Shown: positions 25,186 to 34,574, counted from the stretch's first letter. The stretch is 64,000 bases of DNA from Alphaproteobacteria bacterium (GCA_015062245.1 SUVA01000004.1:1-64000), one strand, 5' to 3'. Notes: a model not told the origin generated them from the sequence alone. A program made the numbers and translations.

Positions 25186-25365
25186 ATGTTAAACTTTATT
25201 ATCAATCACTTTTATGATTTTATCACAGCATTGACATCTATCGTTACGGGGGCCAGCGTTTTAACCGCCATTACCCCCAATTCAAAGGACGACAAAATTG
25301 TATCAAAAATCAAAAACGTTTTGGATGTTTGCGCCCTAAACGTGGCCAATGCCAAGCCGGCCTAA
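25186..25365 (+). CDS. Holin-like small membrane protein
   Basis: A 59-residue protein with one hydrophobic segment (FITALTSIVTGASVLTAIT) and a mixed-charge tail ending ALNVANAKPA. Size, segment and place next to the wall hydrolase suggest a holin. It overlaps the end of the convergent pilR-like gene by 4 nt, which marks the right edge of the phage block. Confidence 0.55.
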   Translation: MLNFIINHFYDFITALTSIVTGASVLTAITPNSKDDKIVSKIKNVLDVCALNVANAKPA

Positions 25366-26483
25366 CCGCCCAAGCCCATACCGCTGACCATTTGATCCTG
25401 CATGGCAAAGGTTCCCCAAACCACCCAACCGATAACACCGGCAATGGACAAAATAGCAATTGAGTTTAAAATTTCCGCCTGCTTTCCGATGGTGCGAACG
25501 GATGATTCCAACCAACCGTTGGCCAAATTTTCCAATGCTTCGGCAAAGGTATCCAATTCCGAATAAATCCGCAAATCGCCAATCACTTCATCATCGGGAA
25601 AACCATATCGGCTATGATACAACGCTTCACCCAAGTTATCACCGTTACTGATAAACATCAAAGCTCGATTTAAACGGCTTTTTAAATAGGGACTGGAATC
25701 ATCACCAATCAAAGAACGAACCGCCTTTGATACCGGCATACCCGCACGCACCAAAGCCGATAAAGCCAGCAACCAGCTGACCCCAACAAAACCACGATAA
25801 ATGGACCAAGGCGGAAATTTATCAAAAGCCGCCCGCCCCCAACCTTTCCAATAAGGAAATGTAATCATCACACAAATACTGATTGTCGGCACAATGGCAA
25901 ACAATAATATCGGGTGTTGGTCCACAAAGTTAGATAAATCAATCAAACTTTTGGCCACACCTTTCCATTGTAAATTTGGCACGGCTTCTTTCATCGGTGG
26001 CACCATAAATTTGGCCACACCCCAAATCAACAAAGCAACCATGCACAGCAAAAACAAAGGATAGGCCACAGCGCCCCATACCAAAGCGCGCATTTTGTTC
26101 ATACCTTCCACCACACGCACCGTATGTTCCAAGGCCAATTCCAAATTCGCCACATCACCCACAGACAGCAACAGCAATTCATTTTGTGGCGCCCATCCAC
26201 GCAAAGATTCAGAAAACGTTTGACCGTTTCGGATTTTTGTCATCCAGTTAGCAACGGCCATCGCCATTGTATCTGTTGGACTTTTACCGTCTTTTGAAGC
26301 AATTTGATACAACCGTTCCAAAGCATCCATCAAAGAGAATCTGTTTTTCAAAAGGGCCGACAATTTACGATACATTTCCAACCGATCTTCGGCGTGTAAG
26401 CGCACCATAAATTGCGCATAGGCCATATTGATAGATTCCAATGTACCGCCTTTTAATCTTATTTCTTCTTTTTTTTGTGCCAT
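25362..26483 (-). CDS. pilR: Pilus inner-membrane platform protein (PilR/GspF-like)
   Basis: A 373-residue polytopic protein with two GspF/T2SSF domains. The first repeat has LLKNRFSLMDALERLYQIA and the second ALVRAGMPVSKAVRSLIGD. Three membrane segments are visible (about 135-160, 195-215 and the C-terminal 345-365). It is the last gene of the operon, after the ATPase, as pilR in R64. Confidence 0.88.
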   Translation of the reverse strand: MAQKKEEIRLKGGTLESINMAYAQFMVRLHAEDRLEMYRKLSALLKNRFSLMDALERLYQIASKDGKSPTDTMAMAVANWMTKIRNGQTFSESLRGWAPQNELLLLSVGDVANLELALEHTVRVVEGMNKMRALVWGAVAYPLFLLCMVALLIWGVAKFMVPPMKEAVPNLQWKGVAKSLIDLSNFVDQHPILLFAIVPTISICVMITFPYWKGWGRAAFDKFPPWSIYRGFVGVSWLLALSALVRAGMPVSKAVRSLIGDDSSPYLKSRLNRALMFISNGDNLGEALYHSRYGFPDDEVIGDLRIYSELDTFAEALENLANGWLESSVRTIGKQAEILNSIAILSIAGVIGWVVWGTFAMQDQMVSGMGLGG

Positions 26484-26495
26484 GTTACACCATCC

Positions 26496-28454
26496 TTAAA
26501 TCAGGTTCGGTTGATTGAGCTGACCACACCAACGTTCCACTTCTTCAATATCAAACTCACCTTTAAACATATGTTCTATGGCCCCTTCTTTCAAGGTACG
26601 GCCATGTAAATCCGTTACCCAATAATTTAAAGCCTTTTGTGTTTCACCTTTTAACATCAAATCCAAAAAGGTTGTATCGGGCAAAATAAATTCCGCCACG
26701 GCCGAACGACCGCTGACACCACGAAAATCACATTCTTCACACCCTGCCCCACGCAAATAGGTGTTTTCCAATCCGATATCCCCATAGGCTTCACGCAAAC
26801 GTTGAACGGCCGGATGATTCAATTGTGTTTTGGTTGCCACACGACAAAACGGACAAACTTTACGGAACAAACGTTGCGCCAACATACCACGCATAATGGA
26901 CGGATCCTGTAATTTAAAATCTTCCACACCGATATCCTTTAAACGCAACAAAACCGCCGAAGCCGTATTGGCGTGCAAAGTTGTCCACACGTTATGACCT
27001 GACAAAGCACCACGGAAAGCCAAATCGGCCGCAGAAAGTGTACGAATTTCACCGATCATCAATGAATCAGGGTCAGAACGCAACGCCGCCGACAAAGCCT
27101 TGGTAAATTCACGGTCTTTGGCTTCTTCTATGCCGGCATTTGTCACCGGCATCTGACGGGCCCCAGGGATGGGATATTCGGGCGGATCTTCCACCGTAAT
27201 CAAGTTGGTTTCATAATTACGTTCTTTTAGCATGGAAATCATATTACGTTGCAAGGTTGTGGATTTTCCCGAACCGGTCGGCCCCGACACAACCACAATT
27301 CCCGTGGGTAATGACCGCAAATATCTGAATTTTTCAATATCATAATCCGAAAAACCCAAACTTTCAAGTGCTTGATCGCCGGTGGCCGCATTTTCATCCG
27401 CATACAATAAACGGATAATCACATAACGTGTACCAAAGGCAATCGGGTTAAATTGCAAACGCAAACCCAAAACAGATTTCGGCAATACCAAACGCCCACC
27501 CGAACCACGCAAGGGCGTACGCCCCAATTTTTGGGCCGCCTGATATTCATTTTGGGCATAGTTGGAATCCGAAACGTCCGCCGAAGCAAAGGCTGCACGC
27601 ACAAAACTTTCGCCCCAATCTTTATTGTATTCCATTTCTGTTTGCATCAAACCGTTGACACGGAATAAAACCGTTGTATGATCGGCCACTACGATATGAA
27701 TATCGGACACGTGATTGATGGCGGCACGGGAAATCACCGTCACAAAGTCCCGTTGCATACGTGTTTGACGTTGTGCCTCTTCGGCACTGATGGTATCCGT
27801 GGCAGTACGAATTTGATCGGCGTATGTATAAATCGCCAACAATTCAGAAGGTGTCACATATTCGGGATCTGAAATTTGCAAACGCCTTTTTTTGGCCAAA
27901 TATTCAAACCCCAAAACACGACCGTCATATTTACTTTCTTCTACCACAAAAAAACGGCCGTTTGAAAACAAAGCCAACAACTTGCGTGTTTCTTCATTGA
28001 CGGGAAAGGATCCTGTTTCCGATGTCATACATTCGTTTGAATTATCATATAAATCCTTTAAAAAACGAACAGAACTATGATCGTTCGGATCCACTTCATA
28101 TGAGTAAAGTTCTTTTTTATTGTCTTCTTCGGCGTGCGGATCTTCTTCAACGGTCAATTTTGTTTGAGCCGTAATTTCCTCAGGCACAACCTCTTGTTGT
28201 GGTTGTTGAGGGGGTGTATCTGAAAATTCCTTTAACGTATCCAATGATTCCGATAAATTTTGACGGGGTGCCAAAATATCGGATGATGAAAACCCCTGAT
28301 TATCACCTGTTTGCGGTTGCTGTGATGATTGTTGAATATCCGAAGAAACGGCTTGCCCCGGTAATACCGGGGACGAAAAAACACCATCGGATTTTTCAAT
28401 ACCGTTGTTTTCAGATACAGTTTCAGAAATGATTTTTTGATCTTCTCCCACCAT
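26496..28454 (-). CDS. pilQ: Pilus assembly ATPase (PilQ/GspE-like)
   Basis: The protein has 652 residues. A long Gln/Ser/Glu-rich leader (about 150 residues) precedes a GspE-type ATPase. Walker A is VSGPTGSGKST (about 390), the Asp and His boxes lie around ALSAALRSDPDSLMIGEIRT, and a zinc-type set (CPFC ... CEEC, about 535-580) is present. It would drive pilus or pseudopilus assembly. The ATG at 28454 is preferred; a TTG 4 codons upstream is possible. No strong ribosome site is seen, and the gene starts 17 nt after the pilP stop. Confidence 0.9.
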   Translation of the reverse strand: MVGEDQKIISETVSENNGIEKSDGVFSSPVLPGQAVSSDIQQSSQQPQTGDNQGFSSSDILAPRQNLSESLDTLKEFSDTPPQQPQQEVVPEEITAQTKLTVEEDPHAEEDNKKELYSYEVDPNDHSSVRFLKDLYDNSNECMTSETGSFPVNEETRKLLALFSNGRFFVVEESKYDGRVLGFEYLAKKRRLQISDPEYVTPSELLAIYTYADQIRTATDTISAEEAQRQTRMQRDFVTVISRAAINHVSDIHIVVADHTTVLFRVNGLMQTEMEYNKDWGESFVRAAFASADVSDSNYAQNEYQAAQKLGRTPLRGSGGRLVLPKSVLGLRLQFNPIAFGTRYVIIRLLYADENAATGDQALESLGFSDYDIEKFRYLRSLPTGIVVVSGPTGSGKSTTLQRNMISMLKERNYETNLITVEDPPEYPIPGARQMPVTNAGIEEAKDREFTKALSAALRSDPDSLMIGEIRTLSAADLAFRGALSGHNVWTTLHANTASAVLLRLKDIGVEDFKLQDPSIMRGMLAQRLFRKVCPFCRVATKTQLNHPAVQRLREAYGDIGLENTYLRGAGCEECDFRGVSGRSAVAEFILPDTTFLDLMLKGETQKALNYWVTDLHGRTLKEGAIEHMFKGEFDIEEVERWCGQLNQPNLI

Positions 28455-28471
28455 CTTAAAATCCAATCAAA

Positions 28472-29392
28472 CTAAAACGTAATCACATATTCGGCATTAT
28501 CACGCAATAAAATAACACTGTCTGGTGTAACGGCTGTTACAATTTCGCCCAGCAAATTTTCACCCGTACGAACAGTGGTAATTTGATTAGAGGCTGTATT
28601 TTTGACACGGGCCTGTAAATTACCACGGGTTCCTTTAACATCCACCAAAACATAAGACGGATGTGTAACGATGGGTTCCAAATCGGCATCTGTTGTTTCG
28701 TCAACAACAACGGCTTCCGGCACCAACTGAACCTGTTGTTGAGCCTGGGCTTGTGCCTGCGCTTGGGCCTCTTGAACAGCCCGTTGCGCCTCAGCTAATT
28801 GTTCTTTTAAGGCCTCGGCTTCCTGACGTTGAGCTTTTAATTCTTCGGCTTCCTGACGTTGTTTTTCGGCTTCCAAACGCAATTTTTCCTGTTCTTGCCA
28901 CCATTGAATACGCGTCCGAATCACATCTTCACGTTTGGCAATTTCATCCAAGCGATTTTGACGATAGGTTGCCCGCAAGTTTTCCAAATCATTTGTCATC
29001 TGAGCCTTTTGAATTTGTAATTTCAAAAAGGCATTATCTCTTTCCAATTCGGCCATTTCTTCAAAAACATCCGGATTTAAACGACCCAATAATTGTTCAC
29101 TGGGATAATCATTATCACCCACAGATTCCGAAAAAGGCGCCGGCCCCGTGATATTTGTTTCACCAACACCGGGTAAGGTTGTCAGTTCCAATTCGTCCAT
29201 AGAAGTACGGGCAGAAAAATCAACCGTTTTTTTATTGCTTAAATCAATATCCGTCAATCCCAACGATTTTGAAACATCCGGTTGAGGTGCTTCGGTTTTG
29301 GGCGGGACAGTTGTATCAATCGTCATTGCCCAAGCGGGTACGGTTAAAAAAGAAATCACGAACAATGTTTTTAAAAATGTTTTATTTTGCAT
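28472..29392 (-). CDS. pilP: Pilus assembly protein PilP-like
   Basis: A 306-residue periplasmic protein with a signal peptide (MQNKTFLKTLFVISFLTVPAWA). A long Gln/Glu/Ala coiled coil (about 115-235) leads to a C-terminal beta domain (YVLVDVKGTRGNLQARVK ... GENLLGEIVTAVTPDSVILL) typical of PilP proteins that link the inner platform to the secretin. GAGGAAG is the ribosome site. The start overlaps the pilO end by 11 nt. Confidence 0.8.
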   Translation of the reverse strand: MQNKTFLKTLFVISFLTVPAWAMTIDTTVPPKTEAPQPDVSKSLGLTDIDLSNKKTVDFSARTSMDELELTTLPGVGETNITGPAPFSESVGDNDYPSEQLLGRLNPDVFEEMAELERDNAFLKLQIQKAQMTNDLENLRATYRQNRLDEIAKREDVIRTRIQWWQEQEKLRLEAEKQRQEAEELKAQRQEAEALKEQLAEAQRAVQEAQAQAQAQAQQQVQLVPEAVVVDETTDADLEPIVTHPSYVLVDVKGTRGNLQARVKNTASNQITTVRTGENLLGEIVTAVTPDSVILLRDNAEYVITF

Positions 29393-30740
29393 AGATTCTT
29401 CCCTCATACTTCCATTTGTTTGTTGCATCGCCGGACGGCGTATATTCCAGTTTTGTTATTTCCAAACCGGAAAACTTTTCAAAAAACGACAACCATTCCA
29501 TCGGGGCATACGGTGATAAAACCACAAAAGAATAGTATGTGTATGTTTTTTGATTGGGTGGACGTGTTCCATCGGCCCGATTGGGCGGATCCAACAGCGT
29601 TTGACGGTTAAATTGAAAACTTAAACCAGTTGCCTGTTGAATTTCACGAATGTCTTCTTCTAATTCTATCGGGGTCATTTTGGGTTCAGATGAAACAGTG
29701 GACAGCTTTGTATCAAAAGTGACCATACCGGTGGCCGATGTTCCATCAGATTTAATATCAATTTTAAAATTCGGATTTAATTGATATTCATTGACACCAT
29801 ATCGCATCCAAGACAAACGCCCCAATTTGGGATCGGACAATCGCCAATTGGTCATCACTTCGCCCGGGGTACATTGGATTGTTCCCATGGTCCACCCCGG
29901 CACAATAACCGAACGCACCTGATAAGCGGTATCCCAACAACGATCAAAAAATTGCTTCATATCCGGCAAAACTTCCCATGGCTTATGGGTGGCAGTTGGC
30001 GGTGGTGCCTGAACCCCTATTCCCGTTGTACCGGTAGGTTTGCGAATCACATCTGTATCATCGGTGAAAACTTCACTTAAAACCTGAACCAACATCCAAA
30101 TTAAATAGCCCAACCCTAAAACAATCAAAAGCGCAATTGCCAACAAAAACTTTGTTCTTTTTTGGGCATTGATGGATTGCAAACGAACCTTGCGGGTACC
30201 ATGAACAAGCTTGGTTAAATCTTCCTGTTGAACGCCTTCAATATTCCATTCGGGCGGTACAATACGAATTCCCCAATCCGGCACCGCCATCATAGAGGCA
30301 TAAGCCTTTTGTGCTTCCACTTCGGTGGCAAAAACAATATCCTCTTCGGCCAAAATTAAATCGTTACGAATGGCAATCAACCACCATCCTTCATCCACAC
30401 GGAAAACAGCACAAACAGAACTGTATTCGGTTAAAACAGACGCCACGGCGGCCGCCAAAGACGGCATACCGTCACGATGCCCTAAATCGCTGTACCCCAT
30501 ACCGTATTGCGGGGTTGCCGCCGGACGCAAACAGTATAAATCGGCCCCTGTTTCGCTGTCGGCAGATTCGCGAATTTCAACAATCGGATCGTCCAGATTT
30601 TGAACCGGTTGCCATACCAAGCCAACCGCATATTTTTGACCGTCAACGGTCACAACACCGGTTGAGGAACGTTTGACGACCTCTTCCCGTGTTGTTTCCA
30701 ATTGGTCAATTAAATTTGCCGGTTGTTCTTCTTTTTCCAT
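29382..30740 (-). CDS. pilO: Pilus assembly protein PilO-like
   Basis: A 452-residue bitopic protein. The N-terminal cytoplasmic part (about 190 residues) resembles a PilM/PilN-type actin-like partner domain of the R64 PilO family, then one membrane helix (FLLAIALLIVLGLGYLIWML) and a periplasmic domain of about 230 residues. Length and place between secretin and PilP match R64 pilO (about 430 residues). AGGAG precedes the ATG. Confidence 0.78.
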   Translation of the reverse strand: MEKEEQPANLIDQLETTREEVVKRSSTGVVTVDGQKYAVGLVWQPVQNLDDPIVEIRESADSETGADLYCLRPAATPQYGMGYSDLGHRDGMPSLAAAVASVLTEYSSVCAVFRVDEGWWLIAIRNDLILAEEDIVFATEVEAQKAYASMMAVPDWGIRIVPPEWNIEGVQQEDLTKLVHGTRKVRLQSINAQKRTKFLLAIALLIVLGLGYLIWMLVQVLSEVFTDDTDVIRKPTGTTGIGVQAPPPTATHKPWEVLPDMKQFFDRCWDTAYQVRSVIVPGWTMGTIQCTPGEVMTNWRLSDPKLGRLSWMRYGVNEYQLNPNFKIDIKSDGTSATGMVTFDTKLSTVSSEPKMTPIELEEDIREIQQATGLSFQFNRQTLLDPPNRADGTRPPNQKTYTYYSFVVLSPYAPMEWLSFFEKFSGLEITKLEYTPSGDATNKWKYEGRIYAK

Positions 30741-30750
30741 ACGGACTCCT

Positions 30751-32388
30751 TTAATAATCCCGCATTAAGGCTTCTTGCGACAAGGGGGATTGCAACACCT
30801 CGGGTGTCATCAAAATTACCAAAACATTTCGGCTACCTTCATTTTTAGCATTGCCACCCAATAATCCCATTTTGGCTTTTCCGACACCTGATGTTTCGGT
30901 TGATTCATCAATATCTTCAAAACCGGTTAAGACCAAGGTTTGACCTGAGCGCATGGCAATTTCTTGCACAAAACCACGCATTTTCAACCAAGGCAATTGC
31001 AAACTTGTTGTGGATGCTTCTTCTTCTGAATCATCCTCAGAATCACCTTCGGAAGAAGAGCTTTCTTCGCTGGAACCGGAAGTGACTGTAAAGTTTTCCA
31101 ATTCCACCAAAGAGGTGATTGACAAATTAAACAACAAAATCAAACGGCCATGATCCAAAATACGGGGCAACACTTCCATCGTAAAACCATAGTTTAAAGT
31201 ATCCACTTCATAATCGGTATCGGTGGATTTATCCTCACCACTGCCCGATGTTGTAACAGTAATTTCCTTTAAATAGTTTCTGGAATCAGAAATCTGCACC
31301 GGTGCCACTTTGTTATTCAAAGTTGTGACCGTAGAACTGGTTACCAATTGCGTTTTACCTTGCTTTGAAAAGGCCTGAATAAAGGCATTAGAACCGCTAA
31401 ATTTGCTGCTGGGTCTAATCAAGGTCATCGCCAAAGAACCAGCCGTTGCAACAGCGCCACCCCCTGTCAATGTTGAGCCCAAACCAGACGGTGATAAATA
31501 TGATGTTTTGATATTATTATTGCCAAAAATCAATCCCAAATCCAAACCATAGTTATCGGAATTGGTCAGAGTTACCTGTAAAATACGCACAGTTACCGCC
31601 ACCTGACGGGATAATTTTTCGTTCCAATTGGCGATATAAGCTGCCACCTTACGCACGATAAAGGGGCTGGCCGTTACGGTTACGGTTCCCGCCACACGGG
31701 AAAAGGACAACTGACCGTTTTCACCGACAACTTGTTTGACACCTTCTTCAATACTTTCCCAAACTTTTAAATCGGAATTGACCGACAAGCTGGACGAAGC
31801 ATTACCGCCCCCACTTTCGCCCATGGTTGCGCCGGTAATGCTGGCCTGTAAGGATGTTTCGGTCGGCAACGCATAAACCGTAAAGACACGTGTTTCTTTT
31901 GTGTAAAAATGTATAGCCCCATCCTTATAGCGCCAATACACATTATAACGATTAGCCAAATAATTCAACAAACCGCTTAAAGAACCGGAATATTTCAACG
32001 GCACGGCATTTTCGGGAATGGCGTTTTCTTGACGCAAATCATCCAAGCGAATATTTATGCCCGTGATATCGGAAATTTCCTGTAAGATATTGGGCAAAGT
32101 CGCATCTTCGGATACAGCCATTGTGATACCGTCATCTTTTTCCAACCAACTGGGCAAAGAATCGCCTTCCATAATTTTGACACTTTGGTTGCCCAAGTAA
32201 ATATCGTTTTGCATGCGCACGGTATCGGTGGGTTCGGGTAAATCAGGAATTTGGGCCATTTCCTTATATTCTTCCACACGGGACAAAGTTTCCTCAATAC
32301 GTTTGTTCGCCTTGGCCACATGCTGATTACATCCGGATAAGGCAACACAACCCGCCAACAAAACAATGGATAATTTTTTAATGAGCAT
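30751..32388 (-). CDS. pilN: PilN-type lipoprotein secretin
   Basis: A 545-residue outer-membrane secretin. The signal ends in a lipobox (VALSGC). N-domains (for example the STN/N1-like region about 90-170) are followed by the secretin core with its VAPVQISDSRNYLKEI and GFTMEVLPRILDHGRLIL strands and GQTLVLTGFED. A Ser/Glu-rich insert (about 445-465) is unusual. The ATG at 32388 with AGGAGG is clear. It overlaps the TcpQ gene by 11 nt. Confidence 0.9.
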   Translation of the reverse strand: MLIKKLSIVLLAGCVALSGCNQHVAKANKRIEETLSRVEEYKEMAQIPDLPEPTDTVRMQNDIYLGNQSVKIMEGDSLPSWLEKDDGITMAVSEDATLPNILQEISDITGINIRLDDLRQENAIPENAVPLKYSGSLSGLLNYLANRYNVYWRYKDGAIHFYTKETRVFTVYALPTETSLQASITGATMGESGGGNASSSLSVNSDLKVWESIEEGVKQVVGENGQLSFSRVAGTVTVTASPFIVRKVAAYIANWNEKLSRQVAVTVRILQVTLTNSDNYGLDLGLIFGNNNIKTSYLSPSGLGSTLTGGGAVATAGSLAMTLIRPSSKFSGSNAFIQAFSKQGKTQLVTSSTVTTLNNKVAPVQISDSRNYLKEITVTTSGSGEDKSTDTDYEVDTLNYGFTMEVLPRILDHGRLILLFNLSITSLVELENFTVTSGSSEESSSSEGDSEDDSEEEASTTSLQLPWLKMRGFVQEIAMRSGQTLVLTGFEDIDESTETSGVGKAKMGLLGGNAKNEGSRNVLVILMTPEVLQSPLSQEALMRDY

Positions 32389-33073
32389 TCTCGTCCTCCT
32401 GTATACTGACAACCAAAACACGATTACCACGATAAAAAGTTCCAATGGGTGCCGGTTTTGCACGGGCAAATGTGCGGATAATAGCACTGGCCACTTCGGT
32501 ATATGTGCCACGGAAAACAACACCGGCTTCCAAATTATAATCACGATCCAATTTCCAAACCAAAGTCCAACCGGATACTTCGGACCATTGGGTCAATAAA
32601 GATTTCAACGTTTCGCCACGGGCCGCATCCCAATCATGAACACCTTCACCAAAGGCCACTTTTTCATTGGTATCATGGGTAACCCATTTCCCCGACAGGG
32701 TTTGATCTTCCAAACGTTCCACTTTGCGTGTCGTTTGAATATCCTTTGCGCCCGTGCGCACACCGGAAACCTGAGTCGTTGTTGTGCGAACAGCCCCGCT
32801 GGGCAAAACTTCCACACGGGTATCGGCCGGCATAGAATAAGCCAAAGGCTGATAAGACGTTTTGGTGATGGCAGGTTCCACCTGAATTTCACCGGCCACA
32901 CAATCCACGCAATCGGGCGCCAAAAACACATCATCCGTGGCATACAACATATCGCAACCCGCCCCACCTTTTGAACAATCAACAAACTGACCGGATTGAG
33001 CATAACCACCAACAGCACTCATAACAACACCGCCGATAACCAGAGCATTTAATAAATTCATTTTTTTTAGCAT
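32378..33073 (-). CDS. TcpQ/PilL-domain periplasmic protein
   Basis: A 231-residue protein with a signal peptide and Cys-rich stretch (CSKGGAGCDML ... CVDCVAG). The C-terminal domain (ETLKSLLTQWSEVSGWTLVW, then a DRDYNLEAGVVFRGTYTEV motif) fits the TcpQ domain found in PilL and TcpQ, which help to localise the secretin. GGGAG is the ribosome site; an ATG 7 codons upstream is less likely. It is directly upstream of, and coupled to, pilN. Confidence 0.75.
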   Translation of the reverse strand: MLKKMNLLNALVIGGVVMSAVGGYAQSGQFVDCSKGGAGCDMLYATDDVFLAPDCVDCVAGEIQVEPAITKTSYQPLAYSMPADTRVEVLPSGAVRTTTTQVSGVRTGAKDIQTTRKVERLEDQTLSGKWVTHDTNEKVAFGEGVHDWDAARGETLKSLLTQWSEVSGWTLVWKLDRDYNLEAGVVFRGTYTEVASAIIRTFARAKPAPIGTFYRGNRVLVVSIQEDENAH

Positions 33074-33133
33074 ATCAATCTCCCTGTTTTTCAAAAAACA
33101 TACACTGTTTTTTTTTATAATACAAGCATTTTT

Positions 33134-33895
33134 TTACCAATTAATTGTTTTTTGTCTTTTTTTATCTTTTTTTACCTCTTTATCAATTGCATTTGCATAA
33201 CCGATTAAAACATTATCCACCGCACGGGGGCTTTTGTAAACATAGATTTGATGGCGTGAAACACCCTGTTCCATCACGGCCTGTAACATCAACGCCACAC
33301 GTTTGCTTTGCAACGGCCAATTTTCATCAGATGCACGAATTTCCACCACCAAACGGGGATCATCACGCACTTTCAACGCAAAAATTTTAATCCATTTTAA
33401 TGCCTGAGCCGACAAAGCCGATTGCCCCGGATAAAAAGAAATGCGAATTTCACGGGGAGCCGAAAAAAAAGTCTTTTTACCGCCTTGTAATTCGGCCAAC
33501 AAATTATTGGCGTATTCGGGCTGTTTTATAAGTGGTGTAATTTTTGTATCCACCACAGGTTCAAAGGTTACCTGAGGCATCGGCAAATCCGGCAACTTCG
33601 TTAAAACATTTTTTTTGGGGTAATATAAACCGGGGGTTGGCGTAATTGTTTTGGATTCAATCGGCCGTATGGGTTGGTTGGCATTTAATTTTAAAGCGTT
33701 TTCGCCAAAAATCTCACTCAATATATCTTTTTGCGGGGGAATTTGGGGCGTTTCAACAAAAACAGGGGCATCCGGCATGGCATAGGTGGGTCCCAAAAAA
33801 TCATCAGCATTGGGCATAGATAAAACATCCGATGTTTGAGCAAAAACCCCAAAAGACCATCCCAATACAGCCCAACCAATTAAAAACTTTTTCAT
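33134..33895 (-). CDS. Exported protein with OmpA-like C-terminal domain
   Basis: A 253-residue protein with signal peptide (cut near VFA-QTS), a Pro-rich middle (Met/Pro/Ile-Thr-Pro repeats, about 20-125) and a C-terminal domain (IRISFYPGQSALSAQALKW, DDPRLVVEIRASDENWPLQS, then RHQIYVY) that fits OmpA peptidoglycan-binding domains. The tail is Lys-rich. It is the first gene of the pilus operon and probably anchors the machine to the wall. The start at 33895 has GGGG upstream. Confidence 0.7.
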   Translation of the reverse strand: MKKFLIGWAVLGWSFGVFAQTSDVLSMPNADDFLGPTYAMPDAPVFVETPQIPPQKDILSEIFGENALKLNANQPIRPIESKTITPTPGLYYPKKNVLTKLPDLPMPQVTFEPVVDTKITPLIKQPEYANNLLAELQGGKKTFFSAPREIRISFYPGQSALSAQALKWIKIFALKVRDDPRLVVEIRASDENWPLQSKRVALMLQAVMEQGVSRHQIYVYKSPRAVDNVLIGYANAIDKEVKKDKKRQKTINW

Positions 33896-33946
33896 GCATC
33901 CCCCGATGCGAATGTTAAAACCGGATTTAATCATAAACATTAAAAA

Positions 33947-33963
33947 GTTAATAATTTATTAAC
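33947..33963. promoter_or_regulatory. CtrA-type binding motif (TTAA-N7-TTAAC)
   Basis: GTTAATAATTTATTAAC is an 8+1+8 perfect palindrome and matches TTAA-N7-TTAAC on both strands. It lies 52 nt upstream of the pilus operon start codon and 46 nt before the virB2 promoter -35. In an AT-rich genome such a match may be chance. Confidence 0.4.
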
Positions 33964-34008
33964 AATTGTGAAATTTTTATTTTTTTTGCATTTTTTTATA
34001 AAAAATAC

Positions 34009-34036
34009 TGGACAAAGGCAAAATTTTGTTTATGAT
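34009..34036 (+). promoter_or_regulatory. Sigma70-type promoter of virB2-like gene
   Basis: TGGACA (34009-34014), a 16-nt spacer and TATGAT (34031-34036). Confidence 0.5.
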
Positions 34037-34193
34037 GTAGTTATGGTTTGGAATGGTTCTGAACCAAAAATCAACCCTTATAAGGAGTCATGAAAATCAA
34101 AATAAAAAATTGGCCGGCGTATCGTAATCGTCAAAAAATTTTTGAATTTGAATTGAATTGATGCATCATAAAAAAAAGAAAGGAATATAAAAA

Positions 34194-34529
34194 ATGAAAA
34201 AATTATTTAAAACTTTGGCCATTGTGGCCATCTTCGGTATCATGGCCTTTGCCGGCAACGCTTGGGCACAAGGTATATCCGGCGTTGTCGATGAACTTTC
34301 AAATGTTTTTAATGACGTCAGAACTGTCTTTTATATTTTGGCCGCTTTTGGTTTGATCGGTATGGCCGCCGGCGCTTTGTTGGGTAAAGTCAAATGGTCA
34401 TGGTTGTGGGCTTTGGTGTTCGGTGTGGCCGTTGTCGCCTGTGCCGATTTCATTGTTAGCTACGCTGCTGGCGGAAGCCAAGGACAAAACACTGTGGATC
34501 TTGGCAATATGGAACAAGGGTATATTTAA
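34194..34529 (+). CDS. virB2: VirB2/TrbC-like pilin
   Basis: A 111-residue protein with a long signal peptide (cut near AWA-QGI) and two membrane helices in the mature part (TVFYILAAFGLIGMAAGALLG and WLWALVFGVAVVACADFIVS), separated by a short KVKWS loop. This is the exact build of VirB2/TrbC pilins. The hydrophilic tail is longer than usual. AAAGGAA is the ribosome site. It is alone, bounded by its own promoter and terminator, and diverges from the pilus operon. Confidence 0.82.
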   Translation: MKKLFKTLAIVAIFGIMAFAGNAWAQGISGVVDELSNVFNDVRTVFYILAAFGLIGMAAGALLGKVKWSWLWALVFGVAVVACADFIVSYAAGGSQGQNTVDLGNMEQGYI

Positions 34530-34545
34530 TGTATCCACCAAAAAG

Positions 34546-34574
34546 ACACTCCGTTTCAACGGGGTGTTTTTTTA
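34546..34574 (+). terminator. Terminator of virB2-like gene
   Basis: An 8-bp stem (ACACTCCG, 34546-34553, with CGGGGTGT, 34560-34567, one G-T) and a run of seven Ts. Confidence 0.9.

Larger units (their letters stand above)
33896..34193. other. Divergent intergenic region, pilus operon / virB2-like
   Basis: 298 bases without a gene. It holds a CtrA-type box (33947-33963) and a promoter facing virB2 (34009-34036). It is followed by about 150 bases of leader without clear features. Confidence 0.6.
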
